Assembly: GCA_021521415.1 (NCBI GenBank)
Contig: JAIQDT010005826.1
Location: 62,001-126,000, forward strand
DNA: 64,000 nt
Reading direction: 5' to 3'
Origin: Bidens hawaiensis
Lineage: Eukaryota; Streptophyta; Magnoliopsida; Asterales; Asteraceae
Shown: piece by piece, positions 45,187 to 56,633 of the stretch
How the letters are laid out: every line of letters starts with the position of its first letter
Numbering within the stretch: position 1 is the stretch's first letter
Notes under the pieces: generated by a model
Database searches by the model: none
What the model was told of the DNA's origin: nothing
What the model saw: only the letters and a program-made list of their open reading frames with translations
Translations under genes and position numbers: made by a program

Positions 45187-47364
45187 TGTAACATCCCGTT
45201 TCTAGTTTCGGTTAATAAATGAAAATACGAGTTGTTATGTGTCGGGCTAGTGCTGGGTTAAATGGATATGGGTTATGGACTTGAGTTATAAAAGAAAGAA
45301 GGAAAGACCATGGGCTTAGGCCCATGATCCATAAATATATATACCATAATCACCACTTAATTCTTCATTTACACATATTCCATACACCATCCAAAACACA
45401 CACTTAAGCCTTCTCTCTAATCCTCTCCTTATCTTAGCCGAACCAAGAAGGGAACCGAACACCGACCCGAGGTAATAATAGTATGATGTTGTATGAGCTT
45501 AAACCCGTTAGATATGGTCACGAAACGACGAGCCAACACCGTTAAACCGTTTAAGTCACGAGATCTGGGTGGAATCGGGTATAAACCGAACCTAAGATGA
45601 GCTTAGGATTCGCTCTAGCTCAGATCTGGATCGACCGGGACGAAAAACGGTGAAAAATGAGTTAAAATCGTTTTACCAGCGAAAACGCGTTTTTCCGGCG
45701 GCGGCGCCGAAAAAGTGGTACGAGGTTTAGAGATGTCAGGGAATGTCCTAATTCTAATTCGTTAACGGGAATATGGCGAATTGGCCTTGATTCGTTATCT
45801 AATTCGTTAAGGAAAAGAATGACGAACTAGCCCAATTCATTAAGGTCTAGTTCGTATAAGGATCATTTCGTTAAGGTCCAATTCGCTATAAGGACCGGTT
45901 CGTGATAAGGTCCAATTCGTTATAGGGACCATTTCGTTATAATGTCTGATTCGTTACAAAGGCAGATTCGTTATAATAGTTAATTCGTTATGAACTCCCA
46001 TTCGTTAAGGACTAAATAGCGAATTAGAACTTTGAAAGAATGACAGAACAGTCCCTGGACTTAGAAAAGAATGATTTAATTACAAATAAGCCCTTGAACT
46101 TTTAAGTTAGCAATTAATTAATAATTTAAAATCCTAATGGAAAATGTGTTACGACAGTTAATGGAAATAAAATTTTTTCAAGCTGACCCCAGCCAGGGGC
46201 TCTGCCCCTTGGACTCTGCTAGGGGCTGCCGCCCCTAGAACCCCGCTTCCAGGGGCGCTGCCCCCGGACCCCCGTTCGTTGTGGGTTATATAAAGATAGA
46301 AATGAGATACGAGTAGAAATAGTTAATTGATACGTGTAAATATTATACAGTTAGCTGTGCACAGCTCAAGAAAGGAATAACTATTAACGGTGAACGTAAC
46401 CGCATTCAAGTGAGTTTCTTGCCCCATTCCTTGTTATGTTTTCGGGGTTGTGTGCATACTCGATGTGATTAGTTAATACACTTATCCTAAGTGATAAGTG
46501 TATGTCATATGTGACTATGTGAAAAGTATAGATGATTGCTTGTCGGTACGTGAACGATCTTCAGATATTGCACATACTGTCAAGTTATACCTATGGATAT
46601 GAATGTTATGTATAATGTATGAATGATATGTATGTATGATATGAATGAATGTAAGAGGTAGCCAGGTACAGAAGGAAGGGATTGAGCCCTAATAATACTC
46701 AAGGCAGAAAGGGACTGAGCCCTAATAATACTCAAGGCAGAAAGGGACTGAGCCCTAATAATACTCAAGGAAGAAAGGGCTGATCCCTAATAATACTCAA
46801 GGTAGAATAAGGGACCGAGCCCTAATAATACTCGAGGCAGTAGGGCGCAATGATCTTTAAAACGTATAAGTATGTAAAGTGTTGATAGACGTAAAGTATG
46901 TAAAGAATGAATAAAAGAAAGAAAGAATGAATGAAAGAAAGAATGTATATATTTATATACGTATGTACGAAAGAAAGATGAGCAGGTTAAGTATATAATA
47001 TGTATCTTCGGATGCGTATGTATAAGTAGGTGAAAGTATTGTATGTTACCTGATTAACTAGAACTCACTCAGCATAGCTGACTTTTAGTATACACACAGG
47101 TGAGTAGAATGAGACAGCTGGCTTGAGCAATGGCACATGGCAGAAGAATAAGAGTCTGGCATTTGAAGACTCAAGATGTTTTATGTTTATTTATGTTAAT
47201 CTGAAAGACAAGAATGTTATTTTAAGACAAGTTATGGATTTATATGTAATGTTTTATGAATGTTTTAATGTTCCGCGAATGTTTTAATTAACTCTGATTT
47301 CCATATTTGTGTTTATGAGTAAATCCAACGTCCAAATGTGAGGCACCGGTAACGGGGCCTTACA
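45187..47364 (+). mobile_element. Solo LTR, forward orientation, TGTAACATCCCG family (copy 2)
   Basis: 2178 bp starting TGTAACATCCCGTTTC and ending GGGGCCTTACA, flanked by AGATT (45182-45186 and 47365-47369). It has a promoter-like CATAAATATATATACC at about 45329 followed by a CT-rich leader, an approximately 18-bp ATTCGTTATAAGGTC-type repeat (45760-46020), a GC-rich block (46185-46275), and a 32-33 bp tandem repeat with GAGCCCTAATAATACTC (five copies, 46670-46845). No primer site or coding region. Same family as copy 1 but inserted in opposite orientation. Confidence 0.88.
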
Positions 47365-47565
47365 AGATTTTTCCTAAAAAGTGTAGGAAGTGTGTTTTCA
47401 CCATTAGATCTAATAAAACACATTGCACAATAAACACGCCGCAACTAAAATAAAACACACCACACAATAAACGCACTATCTATATCCACCGTCAGATCAA
47501 CATATCTAACGCATCAGATTACTTTTTACACTTAATAGGCACATTCCACCTCTTATTCTAGCCCC

Positions 47566-47567
<2 letters not shown>

Positions 47568-47622
<55 letters not shown>
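47568..47622. repeat. TA microsatellite
   Basis: About 27 TA units. A second run lies at about 47764-47795. Both lie just outside the solo LTR within the inverted-repeat element. Confidence 0.9.
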
Positions 47623-47625
<3 letters not shown>

Positions 47626-47758
47626 GCTAGAAAGTATATTTGATATATAACTAATCTTGTTTTTAATACTTTTATTTTTTTTCATGAATTTAATAAAAAC
47701 ATGTTTATATATGTGGATGTCAATTTTTGGTTTTATATATGTAAATTTAATAAAAATA

Positions 47759-47800
<42 letters not shown>

Positions 47801-47960
47801 TTTATTTTTGCATGATGATGAAATTGCCCTTCATTTTCTGTTAATATTTAATGGAAGTTACAATTAATTCCTAAAATTGTTAAATAATTAAAACTTAAAT
47901 ACCCATACATGTGACAGATACATACCCAACTCAATATGGGTGGATCAAGAGGCTAAATCA

Positions 47961-48485
47961 AATGGGTTAATGCAGTTATTGAGGAAGAATGGTAGTCGGA
48001 AGATGAAGATATAAGGCCTACAAAAAAAAAATGCAACAACTATTAGGCAATTAAGTTTATATATATGTGCTTCATCTGGTTTATAGGATATCCATATTTA
48101 TGTAATAAATATATTATGGTTTATTGACCTTGTATTTGGAGAATTTTCATATCGAATTGGCTAAACGGAGAACAGCTCATCTCGAATTGCGCCGACTATC
48201 CCTATAAATTCGTGTTTCATTTAATCGAAGTTTCAGTTTCTATCATTTAGTTCCATTGCCTGGAATCATGATGGTGCATACTCGAAATAACCGGAAGGAA
48301 GGTAACGATGGTTGCAGTATTATGTCCGATCAAATCTCCGCTCAATTGGCAACCATCACTAACAAACTCGATGTCGTAGTCTCACAAGTGAGGGTGATGT
48401 TGCATAAATTAAATTTGTGATGATTGTAACACCCCTCCAGTGTAATAATCAAGATCTGTTCAACGAAGAAATCCCAGACAAAAGC
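47961..48485 (+). pseudogene. Fragment resembling the start of a retrotransposon gag, cut by the Tekay insertion
   Basis: After a TATA-like CCTATAAATTC (about 48201), ATG 48268 opens a 50-codon frame (MMVHTRNNRKEG, then SDQISAQLATITNKLDVVV) that looks like the basic-plus-coiled-coil beginning of Ty3-type gag ORFs. It stops at TGA 48418. More frame-like text follows (LFNEEIPDKSL) and resumes after the Tekay element at 59480. The identification is weak: it could equally be a host gene remnant. Confidence 0.35.
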
Positions 48486-48490
48486 CTATC
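48486..48490. repeat. Target-site duplication CTATC, left copy (Tekay)
   Basis: CTATC before TGTGACAATC. The second copy is at 59480-59484. Confidence 0.93.
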
Positions 48491-51336
48491 TGTGACAATC
48501 GTCAATTTCAGGTTAACTCCGTTAACGCAACTCCGTCAATTCAAACTTTAGATTATTGAATCTAAACGCAAACCTCATTACATTTAAACTAGGGTTTAAA
48601 TGACGCTTAACACTTACTACATGCGTAGTAGTCTTTCGGGATTTGCACCGAAACGCAAACGATTGATGAATAAACGAAAAACACTAAAACACTAATTATG
48701 TGATAATTATGTGTTAGGATTATGTGTTATGTGATAATATTATTGTCATGTTAATTTAATGTGCAAGTTATGATAGAATGTTCTAGAAAAAGTAATACTT
48801 AATGTTAACTTAATGTGCAAGTTATGATAGAATGTTCTTGAAAAAGTAATACTTAATGTTAACTTAATGTGCAAGTTATGATAGAATGTTCTAGAAAAAG
48901 TAATACTTAGGAGTTGAGGGGCCAAAGTGTAACATATTCCTTTATAAATACATGGTAAACCTAAACCCTAACCTCCTACCTATTCCCCTACAAAAATCGG
49001 CAGCCATCCCCTCCCTTTATTTCCTTGAGATCGATTAATATACACACACACACAATCAAGATCTTTCAAGTTTGATTGAAGATTAAGGTGCTAGGAAGGT
49101 ATACACAACTATTCTATGTATCCTCTATGTTTAATTGTTAGTTTTATTGGGTTAATTGTAAACCTTTATGGCTGATTTCTTGGTATTATGATATTCATGT
49201 GATTCTTGATTTAATTGATGATGATTGATAACTAGTTTGATAGTATTGCATGTTAATTGTTGTGTCCTTGATTGTGAGTTCAAATAAAACCCTAATCTTG
49301 TATGTATGGTGTGATTGATACGCATGGATAGTAGTTATAGTGTCTAGAGGGTTATATGGATGCATGATAGTTCATAGATTGTTATTATGATGAGTTTTGA
49401 TGTGAACAGATTCTGGACAGAACGTATATACGATGTTTAACTGACTGTAACGAAGTGTAAACGTGAAAATTGATTGAGATTGTGGGTACTGCAGTAAACT
49501 AGGTTGAGTCTAGTTTCTATGAAGTATAAATTCGTAATTTTTGGATAAGTGGAAGTATACTTTTATGATTTTACAAAAACGTGATGCAAAGCTGAGCTGT
49601 TAGACCTGCTGTTAGGTTATGTTGTAAATGTTATATCTCATGAACTACGAGACCAATTGGGTTGGTTCCACTTCTGGAGGTTGACTCACTGAGTTAGGAA
49701 CCAAACCCAAGTGGTCTTGCATTTATTGGATTTTTCGTTTAACGGGAATTGTAAATAACATTCTGTTGCGCATGAATCTGACTGATATGAGTTTGCTGTA
49801 ATGTTTTGGTCATTATAAGAAAAATATGTGGAATAAAAATAAGATGAAATATGTTCTGGAAACCTAAGATATGTATGCTTCTGTGGTGATTTTTGGTGAA
49901 TTAATTGAGACGTTATGATCGGTGAACTAGTGCAATCTTTCAAGTAGAAATTCTGTCATAACGAAACTAGCTGCTGAGTTGTATAGGAATGCATGAAATA
50001 TGATAGTTTTTATAAAATTGTTGTATTTTGACCAAAATACCCTTGCGGGGAATAGTTGTTAGTTGATTGCCATGAATTGACCAAATTGCCCTTATGGGGA
50101 ATAATGGTTAGTTAGTCTTTGTTTGTTGACCAAAATGCCCTTACGGGAATAATTGCTAGTGATATACATTATTAGTACGTGACACGAAAGTAATTGCTCA
50201 CTCATGTATCGTATCACAATTTTACTTGTTTAAGTCACACACGATTCACAAACGAAACACGAAACATGTTACGTGCATAGGTATTATGTGCCGAGTCTAG
50301 AGACTCGTTAAACATTCCGATACTTAGAAAATCTCTTTGTTATTTTAGAACGCTAGAGAGTTTTCTACGACGCGCATCACTCGGTGATCTAGATCGGATA
50401 TTCTTCGCAAACAGTGAGTTTCACTTACCCCGCTCTTTGAACTGTTTTCAAACGTTTTTCACTTGGGGGAGATAACATACTCCGATAAACATATTTTCTG
50501 AGATAAACGCATATGAAAGATTTTGTTATAAATTATATATCACTTGTAAAGGCTAAGCGGCATACGTAACATTTGAAGTCCCACACATCGGACCGGTTAA
50601 TATTTGGAATAGCGAGTCACTTTTGGGTAGTACTACTGGGTTTGACAAACCCCACCCGACGCTAAGCTCAACTGGAGGTTGAGTGGGTGTAAATTTTGGC
50701 TAACACTTACCATGGTCTGGAGGACCTGGTGACGGGCACTTGATAAACAGTCAGCTTCGGTCGCGAACCACTTAGCGATACTTGTTGTATAGATTAGCTA
50801 CCTATCGATATATAATTTGACATAACACTATCTGGTAATGCAAAACACTCAAACGCTGTAACGTGGTTACACACTTAAACGCTGTAACGTGGTTACACAC
50901 TCAAACGCTGTAACGTGGTTACACACTCAAACGCTGTAACGTGGTTACACACTCAAACGTCGTAACGGGGTTACGCAACACTGAAACGCCGTAACGAGGT
51001 TACGCAAAACGCTAAACGATTTATCTTATTTAACTTGTGAACTCACCAACCTTGTGTTGACACTTTTAGTATGTTATTCTCAGGTAGCCGAGGCGGGCGC
51101 GCGGTTTAGGAGCATGCATTAATGAAAACACTTTTATTCTGCAAACTTAATTTTAACAGTTACATTTGGTTTTAAGTCGTCCTGCGTGACGCAACTTTTG
51201 AATTAAGGTTTTACGCTTCCGCACTTACTTTCATTTAAACGTTTTTCTTTGGTTTGATTATAACTAATGATTCCGATCCTGCCAGTTCACACCCTCTGAC
51301 GGTAAAACTCCGTTAGTGGATTTTGAGGGTGTGACA
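48491..51336 (+). repeat. Tekay 5' LTR
   Basis: TGTGACAATCGTC to GGGTGTGACA, 2846 bp. Contains three tandem copies of a roughly 54-bp unit (TTAATGTGCAAGTTATGATA and on, 48745-48908), a TATA box candidate CCTTTATAAATACATGG (about 48940), three ACCAAAATGCCCTT-type repeats (50030-50140), and six copies of a 26-bp unit with AAACGCTGTAACGTGGTTAC (50850-51008). Small open frames within are the same in both LTRs and are not genes. Confidence 0.96.
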
Positions 51337-51339
51337 GAT

Positions 51340-51353
51340 TGGTATCAGAGCCA
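51340..51353 (+). promoter_or_regulatory. Primer-binding site for initiator tRNA-Met (Tekay)
   Basis: TGGTATCAGAGCCA, three bases after the LTR end, complementary to the 3' end of initiator tRNA-Met. Confidence 0.95.
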
Positions 51354-51511
51354 TTGGTTATAGCGAACTAGAAGCTGCATGCATACTAGACTATAACCGC
51401 GACGACCCATTAGTTATAATGATACGCACTGCATAGGTTTGTGTAGTCTTTGTTGTCTTATCTCTTTACCTCTTTCACTCATACGCGCGCATACACGGCA
51501 TACCTGTAGAG

Positions 51512-53110
51512 ATGTCGACGCCATCCTCATCATCGTCCGATCTGATGACTCATGCTCACGGGAAGGAACCGCAATTACCTACCGCATTGCCACCCCGAGT
51601 AGTCCCGGAACTCGAAACACCCGCACCAAAAAAGGTACCGCCTATCCGGAGGCATTTACTAAAACGACGTTAGCTGGGATTGGTACCCTAACATGATCAG
51701 ACGTATAGTCTATCGCGAACAAGTTCCCCCGTTACCTCACCCGAACCACCCTGCTTATCCCAACACCCTACCACCCATAACCGAACCTGTGGAGCGAGTT
51801 CTCGCAGCTGTCGTTTCTTGTTGGGAGCGTAATGTGGGTTACATGCGCTACACGAGAGAAAATGTTTCCAGACTGTTTAAAGACGGAACCGAGACTCAGG
51901 AGGAGATTGCCCGCATGGCAGCGGCAATGAAAGAAATGCAAGAGACTAGTGAGCAACAAACGAAGGTTATGATGAAGATGCAAGCCGAGATGATAGACTT
52001 GCAAGAGCAACTCCAAGAAGCAAGGACCCGAACCGAGATAGCACTCGAGCGTTGCGATGACCTACAAATGCAACTTGCTCAGAACGCAGCCGAACCCGAG
52101 GCAGAGCCTGAGGCCGAGCCTGAGGCAGATCCTGAAGAAGATCCTGAAGAGGAACCTGAGGAGGACCCCGAGGAAGATCCCGAGGAGGAGCCTGAAGAAG
52201 AACCGGCTGAGGAGGAGGCACACTCAGAGGTGTCCTCAGACGATGTGCAAATGTGCAAATTCTTGGATTGGAACTAGCTAACGCTATGAACTGAGAGGAG
52301 TTCAAAGACTTGATGCGAGAAGAGTATTGTCCGAGGGAGGAGATTTCAAAGTTGGAGTCGGAATTTTGGTCATTGAAGATGGTGGGTTCGGAAATCGAAG
52401 CCTACACTACCCGTTCTCACGAGTTAGCGGTGATGTGTCCACGGATGGTAGATCCGCCGAGTAAGAGGATTGAAATGTACATTGATGGGTTAGCACCGCA
52501 GATTCAGGGCATGGTGACGTCTTCCAGACCAGCCACGATACAACAAGCGATCCGGTTAGCTCACAAACTGACGGATCAAGCAGTGGCCCAAGGTGCGTTA
52601 CCACCTAGGGGTTCAACCACTAAGGCCCGTGACAACCCGAGTAATGACAACAACAGCAACAGCAACCCGAGCAGCGGAAAGAGGAAGTTTGACAACACCA
52701 GATCCTCATCCTCGAACCTCCCACCGCAACAACACTACCGTAAGCCCGAATTCACTCGGAGCTTTAACAATCAAAGTCACAACAACAATAACAACGGTAG
52801 CGGGCAGGGTTCGAGCGGATATGCTGGGAGATATCCAAAGTGCAATAGGTGCAACTATCATCATGTTGGTCAGTGTGACCGTGTCAAGTGTCAAAGATGC
52901 GGAAAGATAGGTCACCAAGCGAAGGAATGTAGAGTTGACCTTGCGGCGAAGGGTGCTCCTAAGCCACCGATGACGACTAAGGGATGTTTTGAATGTGGAC
53001 AGGAAGGTCATTTCCGGAAAGATTGCCCCAAGCTGAAACAGAATGACAATAATAGGGGTAATGGAAGTGGCAGTAACGGTGGAGGAAATGGCAAAGGAAG
53101 AGCGTTTGTG
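51512..53110 (+). pseudogene. Tekay gag, internally deleted and interrupted
   Basis: The ATG at 51512 (MSTPSSSSSDL) is closed by TAG at about 51671. The next frame (51693-52277) has a coiled coil and an acidic Glu-Pro repeat (about 52090-52210). At about 52245, beside a repeated ATGTGCAA word, the text jumps to the end of the retrotransposon gag domain: most of that capsid domain is missing. A TGA at 52300 replaces the expected Trp before [13 protein letters not shown]. From 52310 the frame is open: [20 protein letters not shown], then zinc knuckles [26 protein letters not shown] and [14 protein letters not shown] (52845-53030). A full capsid domain is needed for particle assembly, so this copy is gag-defective. 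Confidence 0.85.
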
Positions 53111-54532
53111 ATTGGATCAGGTCAAGCCCGCAGAGATCCGCATGTGGTGTTTGGTAAGTTCCCTGTAAACGATTGTTTTGCTTCTGTTTTGTTTGACACT
53201 GGAGCTGATAGGAGTTTTGTGTCAAAGGCCTTTAGCCAACTTTTAAACCTTACTCCAACCCCGTTAGACGCTAAGTTTCCTGTTGAATTAGCTAACGGTA
53301 AAACTGTAGTAACAACTCATATACTTGCGGGATGTAAGTTGAAACTGTCAGGTCATGTCTTTGACATCGACCTTATTCCTTTTACGCTTAGTAGTTTCGA
53401 TGTCGTTGTCGGCATGGACTGGTTATCCGAGAACCGAGCGGAGATTATATGCCATGATAAGATAGTCCATATTACCACCCCTTCTGGCGAGATCATTTCT
53501 GTCCGAGGCGAGAGAAGCGGCATGACCACCAGCGTCATTACCCTTATGAAGGCACAGAAGTATTTACGAAAGGGTCATCCGGCAATTTTGGCGCAGATTG
53601 TTGAGAAACCCGCGGAGGAGAAACTAATTGAAGACATACCGGTTGTGCGAGACTTCCCGGAAGTTTTCCCGGAGGATTTACCTGGACTCCCTCCTATTCG
53701 TCAAGTCGAATTTCAGATCGAGTTGACACCCGGTGCAGCACCCATAGCACGAGCCCCGTATCGACTCGCACCGGCGGAACTTCAGGAGTTGTCCACTCAG
53801 TTGCAAGATTTGTTGGATAAAGGTTTTATCCGACCTAGCTCATCGCCATGGGGAGCCCCTGTCTTGTTTGTCCGAAAGAAAGACGGGACTTTCCGAATGT
53901 GCATCGACTACCGGGAATTGAACAAGGTGACGGTCAAGAACCGTTATCCTTTACCCCGAATTGATGATTTGTTTGACCAGCTTCAGGGATCGAGTTACTA
54001 CTCGAAGATCGATCTACGATCCGGTTACCACCAGCTGAGAGTGCGCGAAGATGATATTTCAAAGACGGCTTTCAGAACACGGTATGGTCACTACGAGTTT
54101 TCAGTTATGCCTTTTGGCCTAACCAACGCACCAGCCGTATTTATGGATCTCATGAATCGAGTATTCAAGGCGTACCTCGACAAGTTCGTGATTGTTTTCA
54201 TCGATGATATTCTCGTCTATTCCAAGAACGAGACTGACCACGAAGAGCACTTAAGGATAATTCTGGAACTACTGAAGAAGGAACAACTGTATGCTAAACT
54301 CTCGAAATGTGAATTTTGGCTTCGCGAGGTTCACTTTTTAGGACATGTGATCAACGAGAATGGTATCCATGTCGATCCCGGTAAGGTAGAGGCCATCAAA
54401 AACTGGGAAGCACCTAAGACTCCGACTGAGGTGCGGCAATTCCTAGGACTGGCCGGCTACTACCAGCGTTTCATCGAGGGATTTTCAAAGATTGCTCAAC
54501 CCCTCACTGCTTTGACTCACAAAAGGCACTAA
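53111..54532 (+). pseudogene. Tekay protease and reverse transcriptase
   Basis: Same open frame as the zinc knuckles (no separate start). Protease active site [12 protein letters not shown] (about 53188-53225), flap and [14 protein letters not shown] (about 53405). [23 protein letters not shown] block near 53880-53925, [44 protein letters not shown], and the catalytic [10 protein letters not shown] (about 54195-54225). The thumb [15 protein letters not shown] follows (about 54440). The frame ends at 54532 because of a one-base change in an A run; the RNase H that should follow lies in another frame. Catalytic residues are intact. Confidence 0.93.
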
Positions 54533-56232
54533 GTACAACTGGGGTGACGCGCAAGAATCCGCTTTTCAACTGTTGAAAACCAAGCTTTGTAGCGCCCCTA
54601 TTTTAGCCCTCCCCGAGGGAACGGAAAATTTTGAGGTACACTGTGACGCATCTATACAAGGTCTCGGTTGTGTGCTGATGCAACTCGAGAAGGTTATAGC
54701 CTATGCCTCTCGACAACTACGGATTACGAGAAGAACTACACGACTCATGATTTGGAACTCGGAGCTGTGGTATTTGCCCTAAAGATATGGAGGCATTACT
54801 TGTACGGTACCAAGTTTACCATATACACCGACCACAAGAGTCTCCAGCATATCTTCGATCAAAGGGAGCTGAACATGCGACAGCGTCGTTGGGTCGAGTT
54901 GCTTAAGGATTATGATTGTGCCATCAAGTACCACCCTGGCAAGGCCAATGTAGTGGCCGACGCACTCAGTAGAAAAGAAACCGATAAACCCAGACGAGTA
55001 CGAGCATTGCAACTCACAATTCATGCTAGCTTACCCGACCAGATTCGCGATGCACAACTTGAAGCTTTGAAAGATGATAATCTTCCATCAGAACTCATGC
55101 GGGGCATGGACAAACAACTTGAAACCAAATCGAACGGGGTCCGATATTTTGAGAACCGGATTTGGGTTCCACGATACGGAGAGTTGAGAACTCTAGTGAT
55201 GGACGAAGCTCATAAGTCCCGATATTCTATCCACCCTGGCTCAGATAAAATGTATCATGATTTAAAGGCACTTTACTGGTGGCCGAACATGAAAGCCGAC
55301 ATTGCCACCTACGTGAGCAAATGCTTGACTTGTGCCAGAGTCAAGATAGAATACCAGAAACCATCTGGTCTACTGCAACAACCGGAACTCCCAATGTGGA
55401 AATGGGAGCACATCTCAATGGACTTTATTACGGGTTTGCCTAAGACACCGACGGGATGCGATACCATCTGGGTGATCGTTGACCGGTTGACTAAATCGGC
55501 ACACTTCCTAGCAATTAAGGAAACGAACAAAATGGAAAGACTGACTCGCGTATACATGAAAGAAGTGGTGTCTAGACACGGAGTGCCTGTCTCGATCATT
55601 TCCGATCGAGATTCTCGTTTCACCTCGCACTTTTGGAAGTCGCTGCAAAGCGCACTGGGCACCCGTCTCGATATGAGTACAGAATACCATCCTCAGACGG
55701 ATGGGCAAAGTGAACGGACTATTCAGACCCAGGAGGACATGTTGCGTGCATGCGTGTTGGATTTTGGAAAAAGTTGGGAACCCCACTTACCTTTGGTAGA
55801 GTTTTCGTATAATAACAGCTACCACGCAAGTATTAACGCAGCACCGTTTGAAGCACTAGACGGACGGAAGTGTCGATCACCGCTCTGCTGGGCAGAGGTG
55901 GGTGACAGCCAAATCACTGGTCCAGAACTGGTACTCGAAACTTCGGAAAAGATTGTTCAAATCCGAAACCGCATGGCAGCAGCACGTGATCGCCAAATGA
56001 GTTACGCTGACAAGCGCCGAAAACCTCTCGAATTTCAAGTAAACGATCGAGTGTTACTCAAAGTCTCACCTTGGAAAGGTGTGGTTCGCTTTGGAAAGCG
56101 AAACAAACTCAACCCACGATATGTTGGTCCTTATCGGATAACGGAACGCGTTGGTCCAGTGGCGTACCGACTGGACTTACCAGCAGAACTCAGTAGTGTA
56201 CACAATGTTTTTCACATGCCTATCCGATGAAA
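54533..56232 (+). pseudogene. Tekay RNase H and integrase
   Basis: RNase H begins in one frame ([20 protein letters not shown], 54630-54680), shifts at about 54715, then runs openly: [29 protein letters not shown]. Integrase: [20 protein letters not shown] and CLTCARVK zinc finger (about 55235-55345), catalytic Asp in [10 protein letters not shown] (about 55417), Asp in IISDRDSRF (about 55598), Glu in DGQSERTIQ (about 55700). The C-terminal [19 protein letters not shown] module (about 56128) follows. The frame breaks at about 56222 after VHNVFH, where a few codons before the chromodomain linker seem lost. DDE residues are all present. Confidence 0.92.
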
Positions 56233-56501
56233 CTCAAGTAGTCCCTTTGGAGGAACTACAAGTTGATGAACAGTTACGCTTCATTGAAGAACCAGTTGAG
56301 GTTTTGGATTGGGAAACCAAAACGCTCAAGCACAGCAAAATTCCAATTGTTAAAGTTCATTGGAACTCGAGACGTGGACCGGAGTTCACGTGGGAACGCG
56401 AGAATCAAATGATGAAAAAGTATCCTCACCTTTTTGAAGGGCTGACCAAACATAGAAAACCGCGAAACCCGGCAAACCGTCAGAAATCACCGGAGGTATG
56501 A
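56233..56501 (+). pseudogene. Tekay chromodomain
   Basis: [19 protein letters not shown], then VEVLDWETKTLKHSKIPIVK and VHWNSRRGPEFTWERENQMM, KYPHLFEGL. This is the chromodomain that chromovirus integrases carry at the C-terminus, ending in the WE.E..M...YPHLF pattern. It is thought to steer integration to particular chromatin. It is out of frame with the preceding integrase because of the break near 56222. A stop at 56499 ends pol, 130 bases before the 3' LTR. Confidence 0.9.
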
Positions 56502-56633
56502 ATTAAATTTCGGGACGAAATTTCTTTCTACTAGGGGATGATATGACAAACTGAAAATTTTTCTTACTTTTTCAGACACTCATCACGACTTGACTCAAAT
56601 TTTCGGGACGAAAATTCTTTAACATGGGAATGA
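56502..56633 (+). other. Tekay spacer before 3' LTR
   Basis: Two similar blocks, TTTCGGGACGAAATTTC... ACTAGGGGATGATATGACA and TTTTCGGGACGAAAATTC... ACATGGGAATGATGTGACA, the second ending at the LTR. The last purine-rich GGGAATGA is the likely polypurine tract. The first block looks like a duplicate of the tract-LTR boundary. Confidence 0.6.

Larger units (their letters stand above)
44800..47960. mobile_element. Inverted-repeat element split by a solo LTR
   Basis: Text at 44800-44995 (ACAATTTTAGGTACTAACTC, GTTAACAGAAAATGGAGGG, GTCATTATGC) is the imperfect reverse complement of 47805-47960 (GAAATTGCCCTTCATTTTCT, CCTAAAATTGTTAAATAATT, ATACCCATACATGTGAC). The solo LTR at 45187-47364 lies between. 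Without it, this would be a DNA element or MITE of about 1 kb. Its outer limits are uncertain. No transposase. Confidence 0.5.

Noticed and set aside
46580..46768. Reverse frame with a repeated SIIRAQSLSAL unit
   Set aside because: Direct product of the 32-33 bp tandem repeat in the solo LTR.
49686..49943. 85-codon reverse frame, identical at 57829-58086
   Set aside because: Its two copies are simply the two LTRs of the young Tekay; no start or coding signature.
50850..51008. Six spaced repeats that might suggest a CRISPR array
   Set aside because: Contiguous 26-bp tandem units without unique spacers, in a plant LTR, present in both LTR copies.
51967..52305. 112-codon reverse frame with a Pro/Leu/Gln repeat
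   Set aside because: Antisense of the Glu-Pro repeat of Tekay gag.
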